DNA from: Xenopus tropicalis | Taxonomy: Eukaryota; Chordata; Amphibia; Anura; Pipidae | Direction of reading: 5' to 3' | DNA length: 64,000 bases | NCBI RefSeq assembly: GCF_000004195.4 | Contig: NC_030679.2 | Coordinates: forward strand, 16,657,212 to 16,721,211 | Shown here: positions 50,501-62,500 of the stretch, piece by piece | Position numbering within the stretch: the first letter of the stretch is position 1 | Layout: every line of letters starts with the position of its first letter | Notes under the pieces: generated by a model | Told to the model about the DNA's origin: nothing | The model's database searches: none | Seen by the model: the letters and a program-made list of their open reading frames with translations, nothing else | Position numbers and translations under genes: made by a program

Positions 50501-53500
50501 CGTGATTTGCTTCAGTTTGCCGGTTTGCTCTGTAAAGCGTTTTAGCCCATGTTACTGCAACTCCTGTAGATGGTTTGCAAGCATGAAACGTTAGCAGGAG
50601 CTTATTTTCTGCACTGCCTTTCAAATGCCATTTAGCATATCAACTATTTACTTTGTCTTATAAACAGTCAATTTTGCGTGTTAAATGAGCTTTTCTGAGG
50701 CATTCGCGTGATTTGCTTCAGTTTGCCGGTTTGCTCTGTAAAGCGTTTTAGCCCATGTTACTGCAACTCCTGTGAATGGTTTGCAAGCATGAAACTTTAG
50801 TAGGAGCTTATTTTCTGCACTGCCTTTCAAATGCCATGTAGCATTTCAACTATTTACTTTGTCTTATAAACAGTCAATTTTGTGTGTTAAATGAGCTTTT
50901 CTGAGGCATTCGCGTGATTTGCTTCAGTTTGCCGGTTTGCTCTGTAAAGCGTTTTTGCCCATGTTACTGCAACTGCTGTGAATGGTTTGCAAGCATGAAA
51001 CGTTAGCAGGAGCTTATTTTCTGCACTGCCTTTCAAATGCCATGTAGCATTCAAACTATTTACTTTGTCTTATAAACAGTCAATTTTGTGTGTTAAATGA
51101 GTTTTTCTGAGGCATTCGCGTGATTTGCTTCAGTTTGCCGGTTTGCTCTGTTAAGCGTTTTAACCCATGTTACTACAACTCCTGTGAATGGTTTGCAAGC
51201 ATGAAACTTTAGCAGGAGCTTATTTTCTGCACTGCCTTTCAAATGCCATGTAGCATTCAAACTATTTACTTTGTCTTATAAACAGTCAATTTTGTGTGTT
51301 AAATGAGCTTTTCTGAGGCATTCGCGTGATTTGCTTCAGTTTGCCGGTTTGCTCTGTAAAGCGTTTTAGCCCATGTTACTGCAACTCCTGTAGATGGTTT
51401 GCAAGCATGAAACGTTAGCAGGAGCTTATTTTCTGCACTGCCTTTCAAATGCCATTTAGCATATCAACTATTTACTTTGTCTTATAAACAGTCAATTTTG
51501 CGTGTTAAATGAGCTTTTCTGAGGCATTCGCGTGATTTGCTTCAGTTTGCCGGTTTGCTCTGTAAAGCGTTTTAGCCCATGTTACTGCAACTCCTGTGAA
51601 TGGTTTGCAAGCATGAAACTTTAGTAGGAGCTTATTTTCTGCACTGCCTTTCAAATGCCATGTAGCATTTCAACTATTTACTTTGTCTTATAAACAGTCA
51701 ATTTTGTGTGTTAAATGAGCTTTTCTGAGGCATTCGCGTGATTTGCTTCAGTTTGCCGGTTTGCTCTGTAAAGCGTTTTTGCCCATGTTACTGCAACTGC
51801 TGTGAATGGTTTGCAAGCATGAAACGTTAGCAGGAGCTTATTTTCTGCACTGTCTTTCAAATGCCATGTAGCATTCAAATGATGAACTTTGTCTTATAGA
51901 CAGTCAAATAGGTGTGTTAAATGAGCTTTTCTGAGGCATTCGCGTGATTTGTTCAGTTTGCCGGTTTGTTCTATAAAGCGTTTTAGCCCATATTACTGCA
52001 AGTGCCTCTTAGTGGTTTGCAAGCATGAAAAGTTAGCAGGAGCTTATTTTCTGCACTGTCTTTCAAATGCCATGTAGCAATCAAAGTATTTACTTTTTCT
52101 TATAGAGAGTCAAATTCGTGTATTAATTGAGCTTTTCTGAGGCATTCGCGTGATTTGCTTTAGTTTGCTGGTTTGCTCTGTAAAGTGTTTTAGCCCATGT
52201 TACTGAAAGTGCTCGGAATGATTTGCAAGCATGAAACATTGGCAGGAGCTTATTTTCTGCACTGTCTTTCAAATGCCATGTAGCATTTAAAGTATTTACT
52301 TTGTCTTATAGTCAATTTTGTGTGTTAAATGAGCTTTTCTGAGGCATTCACGTGATTTTGCTTCAGTTTGCCGGTTTGCTCTGTAAAGCGGTTTAGCCCA
52401 TGTTACTGCAAGTGCACTAAATGTTTTGCAAGCATGAAACGTTAGGAAGAGCTTATTTTCTGCACTGTCTTTCAAATGCCATGTAGCATTTAAAGTATTT
52501 ACTTTGTCTTATAGAGAGTAAATTTTGTGTGTTAAATGAGCTTTTCTGAGGCATTCGCGTGATTTGCTTCAGTTTGCCGGTTTGCTCTGTAAAGCGTTTT
52601 AGCCCATGTTACTGCAACTCCTGTAGATGGTTTGCAAGCATGAAACGTTAGCAGGAGCTTATTTTCTGCACTGCCTTTCAAATGCCATTTAGCATATCAA
52701 CTATTTACTTTGTCTTATAAACAGTCAATTTTGTGTGTTAAATGAGCTTTTCTGAGGCATTCGCGTGATTTGCTTCAGTTTGCCGGTTTGCTCTGTAAAG
52801 CGTTTTAGCCCATGTTACTGCAACTCCTGTGAATGGTTTGCAAGCATGAAACTTTAGTAGGAGCTTATTTTCTGTACTGCCTTTCAAATGCCATGTAGCA
52901 TTCAAACTATTTACTTTGTCTTATTAACAGTCAATTTTGTGTGTTAAATGAGCTTTTCTGAGGCATTCGCGTGATTTGCTTCAGTTTGCCGGTTTGCTCT
53001 GTAAAGCGTTTTAGCCCATGTTACTGCAACTGCTGTGAATGGTTTGCAAGCATGAAACGTTAGCAGGAGCTTATTTTCTGCACTGCCTTTCAAATGCCAT
53101 GTAGCATTTCAACTATTTACTTTGTCTTATAAACAGTCAATTTTGTGTGTTAAATGAGCTTTTCTGAGGCATTCGCGTGATTTGCTTCAGTTTGCCGGTT
53201 TGCCCTGTATAGCGTTTTAGCCCATATTACTGCAACTGCTGTGAATGGTTTGCAAGCATGAAACGTTAGCAGGAGCTTATTTTCTGCACTGCCTTTCAAA
53301 TGCCATGTAGCATATCAACTATTTACTTTGTCTTATAAACAGTCAATTTTGTGTGTTAAATGAGCTTTTCTGAGGCATTCGCGTGATTTGCTTCAGTTTG
53401 CCGGATTGCTCTGTAAAGCGGTTTAGCCCATGTTACTGCAAGTGCACTAAATGTTTTGCAAGCATGAAACGTTAGGAAGAGCTTATTTTCTGCACTGTCT

Positions 53501-56500
53501 TTCAAATGCCATGTAGCATTTAAAGTATTTACTTTGTCTTATAGAGAGTAAATTTTGTGTGTTAAATGAGCTTTTCTGAGGCATTCGCGTGATTTGCTTC
53601 AGTTTGCCGGTTTGCTCTGTAAAGCGTTTTTGCCCATGTTACTGCAACTGCTGTGAATGGTTTGCAAGCATGAAACGTTAGCAGGAGCTTATTTTCTGCA
53701 CTGCCTTTCAAATGCCATGTAGCATTCAAACTATTTACTTTGTCTTATAAACAGTCAATTTTGTGTGTTAAATGAGTTTTTCTGAGGCATTCGCGTGATT
53801 TGCTTCAGTTTGCCGGTTTGCTCTGTTAAGCGTTTTAGCCCATGTTACTACAACTCCTGTGAATGGTTTGCAAGCATGAAACTTTAGCAGGAGCTTATTT
53901 TCTGCACTGCCTTTCAAATGCCATGTAGCATTTCAACTATTTACTTTGTCTTATAAACAGTCAATTTTGTGTGTTAAATGAGCTTTTCTGAGGCATTCGC
54001 GTGATTTGCTTCAGTTTGCCGGTTTGCTCTGTAAAGCGTTTTAACCCATGTTACTGCAACTGCTGTGAATGGTTTGCAAGCATGAAACGTTAGCAGGAGC
54101 TTATTTTCTGCACTGCCTTTAAAATGCCATGTAGCATTTAAAGTATTTACTTTGTCTTATAGAGAGTCAATTTTGTGTGTAAAATGAGCTTTTCTGAGGC
54201 ATTCGCATGATTTGCTTCAGTTTGCCGGTTTGCTCTGTAAAGCGTTTTAGCCCATGTTACTGCAACTCCTGTGAATGGTTTGCAAGCATGAAACTTTAGT
54301 AGGAGCTTATTTTCTGCACTGCCTTTCAAATGCCATGTAGCATTCAAACTATTTACTTTGTCTTATAAACAGTCAATTTTGTGTGTTAAATGAGCTTTTC
54401 TGAGGCATTCGCGTGATTTGCTTCAGTTTGCCGGTTGGCTCTGTTAAGCGTTTTAGCCCATGTTACTGCAAGTGCACTAAATGTTTTGCAAGCATGAAAC
54501 GTTAGAAAGAGCTTATTTTCTGCACTGTCTTTCAAATGCCATGTAGCATTTAAAGTATTTACTTTGTCTTATAGAGAGTAAATTTTGTGTGTTAAAAGAG
54601 CTTTTCTGAGGCATTCGCGTGATTTGCTTCAGTTTGCCGGTTTGCTCTGTTAAGCGTTTTAGCCCATGTTACTGCAACTCCTGTAAATGGTTTGCAAGCA
54701 TGAAACGTTAGCAGGAGCTTATTTTCTGCACTGCCTTTAAAATGCCATGTAGCATTTAAAGTATTTACTTTGTCTTATAGAGAGTCAATTTTGTGTGTAA
54801 AATGAGCTTTTCTGAGGCATTCGCGTGATTTGCTTCAGTTTGACGGTTTGCTCTGATAAGCGGTTTAGCCCATGTTACTGCAAGTTCACTAAATGTTTTT
54901 CAAGCATGAAACGTTAGGAAGAGCTTATTTTCTGCACTGTCTTTCAAATGCCATGTAGCATTTAAAGTATTTACTTTGTCTTATAGAGAGTCAATTTTGT
55001 GTGTTAAATGAGCTTTTCTGAGGCATTCGCGTGATTTGCTTCAGTTTGCCGGTTTGCTCTGTAAAGCGTTTTAGCCCATGTTACTGCAACTCCTGTAGAT
55101 GGTTTGCAAGCATGAAACGTTAGCAGGAGCTTATTTTCTGCACTGCCTTTCAAATGCCATTTAGCATATCAACTATTTACTTTGTCTTATAAACAGTCAA
55201 TTTTGCGTGTTAAATGAGCTTTTCTGAGGCATTCGCGTGATTTGCTTCAGTTTGCCGGTTTGCTCTGTAAAGCGTTTTAGCCCATGTTACTGCAACTCCT
55301 GTGAATGGTTTGCAAGCATGAAACTTTAGTAGGAGCTTATTTTCTGCACTGCCTTTCAAATGCCATGTAGCATTCAAACTATTTACTTTGTCTTATAAAC
55401 AGTCAATTTTGTGTGTTAAATGAGCTTTTCTGAGGCATTCGCGTGATTTGCTTCAGTTTGCCGGTTGGCTCTGTTAAGCGTTTTAGCCCATGTTACTGCA
55501 AGTGCACTAAATGTTTTGCAAGCATGAAACGTTAGAAAGAGCTTATTTTCTGCACTGTCTTTCAAATGCCATGTAGCATTTAAAGTATTTACTTTGTCTT
55601 ATAGAGAGTAAATTTTGTGTGTTAAAAGAGCTTTTCTGAGGCATTCGCGTGATTTGCTTCAGTTTGCCGGTTTGCTCTGTTAAGCGTTTTAGCCCATGTT
55701 ACTGCAACTCCTGTAAATGGTTTGCAAGCATGAAACGTTAGCAGGAGCTTATTTTCTGCACTGCCTTTAAAATGCCATGTAGCATTTAAAGTATTTACTT
55801 TGTCTTATAGAGAGTCAATTTTGTGTGTAAAATGAGCTTTTCTGAGGCATTCGCGTGATTTGCTTCAGTTTGACGGTTTGCTCTGATAAGCGGTTTAGCC
55901 CATGTTACTGCAAGTTCACTAAATGTTTTGCAAGCATGAAACGTTAGGAAGAGCTTCTTTTCTGCACTGTCTTTCAAATGCCATGTAGCATTTAAAGTAT
56001 TTACTTTGTCTTATAGAGAGTCAATTTTGTGTGTTAAATGAGCTTTTCTGAGGCATTCGCGTGATTTGCTTCAGTTTGCCGGTTTGCTCTGTAAAGCGTT
56101 TTTGCCCACGTTACTGCAACTGCTGTGAATGGTTTGCAAGCATGAAACGTTAGCAGGAGCTTATTTTCTGCACTGCCTTTCAAATGCCATGTAGCATTCA
56201 AACTATTTACTTTGTCTTATAAACAGTCAATTTTGTGTGTTAAATGAGTTTTTCTGAGGCATTCGCGTGATTTGCTTCAGTTTGCCGGTTTGCTCTGTTA
56301 TGCGTTTTAGCCCATGTTACTACAACTCCTGTGAATGGTTTGCAAGCATGAAACTTTAGCAGGAGCTTATTTTCTGCACTGCCTTTCAAATGCCATGTAG
56401 CATTCAAACTATTTACTTTGTCTTATAAACAGTCAATTTTGTGTGTTAAATGAGCTTTTCTGAGGCATTCGCGTGATTTGCTTCAGTTTGCCGGTTTGCT

Positions 56501-59500
56501 CTGTAAAGCGTTTTAGCCCATGTTACTGCAACTCCTGTAGATGGTTTGCAAGCTTGAAACGTTAGCAGGAGCTTATTTTCTGCACTGCCTTTCAAATGCC
56601 ATTTAGCATATCAACTATTTACTTTGTCTTATAAACAGTCAATTTTGCGTGTTAAATGAGCTTTTCTGAGGCATTCGCGTGATTTGCTTCAGTTTGCCGG
56701 TTTGCTCTGTAAAGCGTTTTAGCCCATGTTACTGCAACTCCTGTGAATGGTTTGCAAGCATGAAACTTTAGTAGGAGCTTATTTTCTGCACTGCCTTTCA
56801 AATGCCATGTAGCATTTCAACTATTTACTTTGTCTTATAAACAGTCAATTTTGTGTGTTAAATGAGCTTTTCTGAGGCATTCGCGTGATTTGCTTCAGTT
56901 TGCCGGTTTGCTCTGTAAAGCGTTTTAACCCATGTTACTGCAACTGCTGTGAATGGTTTGAAAGCATGAAACGTTAGCAGGAGCTTATTTTCTGCACTGC
57001 CTTTCAAATGCCATGTAGCATATCAACTATTTACTTTGTCTTATAAACAGTCAATTTTGTGTGTTAAATGAGTTTTTCTGAGGCATTCGCGTGATTTGCT
57101 TCAGTTTGCCGGTTTGCTCTGTTAAGCGTTTTAGCCCATGTTACTACAACTCCTGTGAATGGTTTGCAAGCTTGAAACTTTAGCAGGAGCTTATTTTCTG
57201 CACTGCCTTTCAAATGCCATGTAGCATTCAAACTATTTACTTTGTCTTATAAACAGTCAATTTTGTGTGTTAAATGAGCTTTTCTGAGGCATTCGCGTGA
57301 TTTGCTTCAGTTTGCCGGTTTGCTCTGTAAAGCGTTTTAACCCATGTTACTGCAACTGCTGTGAATGGTTTGCAAGCATGAAACGTTAGCAGGAGCTTAT
57401 TTGCTGCACTGCCTTTAAAATGCCGTGTAGCATTTAAAGTATTTACTTTGTCTTATAGAGAGTCAATTTTGTGTGTAATATGAGCTTTTCTGAGGCATTC
57501 GCGTGATTTGCTTCATTTTGCCGGTTTGCTCTGTAAAGCGTTTTAACCCATGTTACTGCAACAGCTTTGAATGGTTTGTAAGCATGAAACGTTAGCAGGA
57601 GCTTATTTTCTGCACTGCCTTTCAAATGCCATGTAGCATATCAACTATTTACTTTGTCTTATAGAGAGTAAATTTTGTGTGTTAAAAGAGCTTTTCTGAG
57701 GCATTCGCGTGATTTGCTTCAGTTTGCCGGTTTGCTCTGTAAAGCGTTTTAGCCCATGTTACTGCAACTCCTGTGAATGGTTTGCAAGCATGAAACTTTA
57801 GTAGGAGCTTATTTTCTGCACTGCCTTTCAAATGCCATGTAGCATTCAAACTATTTACTTTGTCTTATAAACAGTCAATTTTGTGTGTTAAATGAGCTTT
57901 TCTGAGGCATTCGCGTGATTTGCTTCAGTTTGCCGGATTGCTCTGTAAAGCGGTTTAGCCCATGTTACTGCAAGTTCACTAAATGTTTTGCAAGCATGAA
58001 ACGTTAGGAAGAGCTTATTTTCTGCACTGTCTTTCAAATGCCATGTAGCATTTAAAGTATTTACTTTGTCTTATAGAGAGTCAATTTTGTGTGTTAAATG
58101 AGCTTTTCTGAGGCATTCGCGTGATTTGCTTCAGTTTGCCGGTTTGCTCTGTAAAGCGTTTTAGCCCATGTTACTGCAACTCCTGTAAATGGTTTGCAAG
58201 CATGAAACGTTAGCAGGAGCTTATTTTCTGCACTGCCTTTAAAATGCCATGTAGCATTTAAAGTATTTACTTTGTATTATAGAGAGTCAATTTTGTGTGT
58301 AAAATGAGCTTTTCTGAGGCATTCGCGTGATTTGCTTCAGTTTGACGGTTTGCTCTGATAAGCGGTTTAGCCCATGTTACTGCAAGTTCACTAAATGTTT
58401 TGCAAGCATGAAACGTTAGGAAGAGCTTATTTTCTGCACTGTCTTTCAAACGCCATGTAGCATTTAAAGTATTTACTTTGTCTTATAGAGAGTAAATTTT
58501 GTGTGTTAAATGAGCTTTTCTAAAGCATTCGCATGATTTGCTTCAGTTTGCCGGTTTGCTCTGATAAGCGGTTTAGCCCATGTTACTGCAAGTTCACTAA
58601 ATGTTTTGCAAGCATGAAACGTTAGCAGGAGCTTATTTTCTGCACTGCCTTTCAAATGCCATGTAGCATTCAAACTATTTACTTTGTCTTATAAGCAGTC
58701 AATTTTGTGTGTTAAATGAGTTTTTCTGAGGCATTCGCGTGATTTGCTTCAGTTTGCCGGTTTGCTCTGTTATGCGTTTTAGCCCATGTTACTACAACTC
58801 CTGTGAATGGTTTGCAAGCATGAAACTTTAGCAGGAGCTTATTTTCTGCACTGCCTTTCAAATGCCATGTAGCATTCAAACTATTTACTTTGTCTTATAA
58901 ACAGTCAATTTTGTGTGTTAAATGAGCTTTTCTGAGGCATTCGCGTGATTTGCTTCAGTTTGCCGGTTTGCTCTGTAAAGCGTTTTAGCCCATGTTACTG
59001 CAACTCCTGTAGATGGTTTGCAAGCATGAAACGTTAGCAGGAGCTTATTTTCTGCACTGCCTTTCAAATGCCATTTAGCATATCAACTATTTACTTTGTC
59101 TTATAAACAGTCAATTTTGCGTGTTAAATGAGCTTTTCTGAGGCATTCGCGTGATTTGCTTCAGTTTGCCGGTTTGCTCTGTAAAGCGTTTTAGCCCATG
59201 TTACTGCAACTCCTGTGAATGGTTTGCAAGCATGAAACTTTAGTAGGAGCTTATTTTCTGCACTGCCTTTCAAATGCCATGTAGCATTTCAACTATTTAC
59301 TTTGTCTTATAAACAGTCAATTTTGTGTGTTAAATGAGCTTTTCTGAGGCATTCGCGTGATTTGCTTCAGTTTGCCGGTTTGCTCTGTAAAGCGTTTTTG
59401 CCCATGTTACTGCAACTGCTGTGAATGGTTTGCAAGCATGAAACGTTAGCAGGAGCTTATTTTCTGCACTGCCTTTCAAATGCCATGTAGCATTCAAACT

Positions 59501-62500
59501 ATTTACTTTGTCTTATAAACAGTCAATTTTGTGTGTTAAATGAGTTTTTCTGAGGCATTCGCGTGATTTGCTTCAGTTTGCCGGTTTGCTCTGTTAAGCG
59601 TTTTAACCCATGTTACTACAACTCCTGTGAATGGTTTGCAAGCATGAAACTTTAGCAGGAGCTTATTTTCTGCACTGCCTTTCAAATGCCATGTAGCATT
59701 CAAACTATTTACTTTGTCTTATAAACAGTCAATTTTGTGTGTTAAATGAGCTTTTCTGAGGCATTCGCGTGATTTGCTTCAGTTTGCCGGTTTGCTCTGT
59801 AAAGCGTTTTAGCCCATGTTACTGCAACTCCTGTAGATGGTTTGCAAGCATGAAACGTTAGCAGGAGCTTATTTTCTGCACTGCCTTTCAAATGCCATTT
59901 AGCATATCAACTATTTACTTTGTCTTATAAACAGTCAATTTTGCGTGTTAAATGAGCTTTTCTGAGGCATTCGCGTGATTTGCTTCAGTTTGCCGGTTTG
60001 CTCTGTAAAGCGTTTTAGCCCATGTTACTGCAACTCCTGTGAATGGTTTGCAAGCATGAAACTTTAGTAGGAGCTTATTTTCTGCACTGCCTTTCAAATG
60101 CCATGTAGCATTTCAACTATTTACTTTGTCTTATAAACAGTCAATTTTGTGTGTTAAATGAGCTTTTCTGAGGCATTCGCGTGATTTGCTTCAGTTTGCC
60201 GGTTTGCTCTGTAAAGCGTTTTTGCCCATGTTACTGCAACTGCTGTGAATGGTTTGCAAGCATGAAACGTTAGCAGGAGCTTATTTTCTGCACTGCCTTT
60301 CAAATGCCATGTAGCATTCAAACTATTTACTTTGTCTTATAAACAGTCAATTTTGTGTGTTAAATGAGTTTTTCTGAGGCATTCGCGTGATTTGCTTCAG
60401 TTTGCCGGTTTGCTCTGTTAAGCGTTTTAGCCCATGTTACTACAACTCCTGTGAATGGTTTGCAAGCATGAAACTTTAGCAGGAGCTTATTTTCTGCACT
60501 GCCTTTCAAATGCCATGTAGCATATCAACTATTTACTTTGTCTTATAAACTGTCAATTTTGTGTGTTAAATGAGCTTTTCTGAGGCATTCGCGTGATTTG
60601 CTTCAGTTTGCCGGTTTGCTCTGATAAGCGGTTTAGCCCATGTTACTGCAAGTTCACTAAATGTTTTTCAAGCATGAAACGTTAGGAAGAGCTTATTTTC
60701 TGCACTGTCTTTAAAATGCCATGTAGCATTTAAAGTATTTACTTTGTCTTATAGAGAGTAAATTTTGTGTGTTAAAAGAACTTTTCTGAGGCATTCGCGT
60801 GATTTGCTTCAGTTTGCCGGTTTGCTCTGTAAAGCGTTTTAGCCCATGTTACTGCAACTCCTGTAAATGGTTTGCAAGCATGAAACGTTAGCAGGAGCTT
60901 ATTTTCTGCACTGCCTTTAAAATGCCATGTAGCATTTAAAGTATTTACTTTGTCTTATAGAGAGTCAATTTTGTGTGTAAAATGAGCTTTTCTGAGGCAT
61001 TCGCGTGATTTGCTTCAGTTTGACGGTTTGCTCTGATAAGCGGTTTAGCCCATGTTACTGCAAGTTCACTAAATTTTTTGCAAGCATGAAACGTTAGGAA
61101 GAGCTTATTTTCTGCACTGTCTTTCAAATGCCATGTAGCATTTAAAGTATTTACTTTGTCTTATAGAGAGTCAATTTTGTGTGTTAAATGAGCTTTTCTG
61201 AGGCATTCTCGTGATTTGCTCCAGTTTGCCGGTTTGCTCTGTAAAGCGGTTTAGCCCATGTTACTGCAAGTGCACTAAATGTTTTGCAAGCATGAAACGT
61301 TAGGAAGAGCTTATTTTCTGCACTGTCTTTCAAATGCCATGTAGCATTTATAGTATTTACTTTGACTTATAGAGAGTAAATTTTGTGTGTTAAATGAGCT
61401 TTTCTGAGGCATTAGCGTGATTTGCTTCAGTTTGCCGGTTTGCTCTGTAAAGCGTTTTAGCCCACGTTACTGCAATTGCTGTGAATGGTTTGCAAGCATG
61501 AAACGTTAGCAGGAGCTTATTTTCTGCACTGCCTTTCAAATGCCATGTAGCATTCAAACTATTTACTTTGTCTTATAAACAGTCAATTTTGTGTGTTAAA
61601 TGAGTTTTTCTGAGGCATTCGCGTGATTTGCTTCAGTTTGCCGGTTTGCTCTGTTAAGCGTTTTAGCCCATGTTACTACAACTCCTGTGAATGGTTTGCA
61701 AGCATGAAACTTTAGCAGGAGCTTATTTTCTGCACTGCCTTTCAAATGCCATGTAGCATTCAAACTATTTACTTTGTCTTATAAACAGTCAATTTTGTGT
61801 GTTAAATGAGCTTTTCTGAGGCATTCGCGTGATTTGCTTCAGTTTGCCGGTTTGCTCTGTAAAGCGTTTTAACCCATGTTACTGCAACTGCTGTGAATGG
61901 TTTGCAAGCATGAAACGTTAGCAGGAGCTTATTTGCTGCACTGCCTTTAAAATGCCATGTAGCATTTAAAGTATTTACTTTGTCTTATAGAGAGTCAATT
62001 TTGTGTGTAAAATGAGCTTTTCTGAGGCATTCGCGTGATTTGCTTCAGTTTGACGGTTTGCTCTGATAAGCGGTTTAGCCCATGTTACTGCAAGTTCACT
62101 AAATGTTTTGCAAGCATGAAACGTTAGGAAGAGCTTATTTTCTGCACTGTCTTTCAAATGCCATGTAGCATTTAAAGTATTTACTTTGTCTTATAGAGAG
62201 TAAATTTTGTGTGTTAAATGAGCTTTTCTGAGGCATTCGCGTGATTTGCTTCAGTTTGCCGGTTTGCTCTGATAAGCGGTTTAGCCCATGTTACTGCAAG
62301 TTCACTAAATGTTTTGCAAGCATGAAACGTTAGCAGGAGCTTATTTTCTGCACTGCCTTTCAAATGCCATTTAGCATATCAACTATTAACTTTGTCTTAT
62401 AACCAGTCAATTTTGCGTGTTAAATGAGCTTTTCTGAGGCATTCGCGTGATTTGCTTCAGTTTGCCGGTTTGCTCTGTAAAGCGTTTTAGCCCATGTTAC

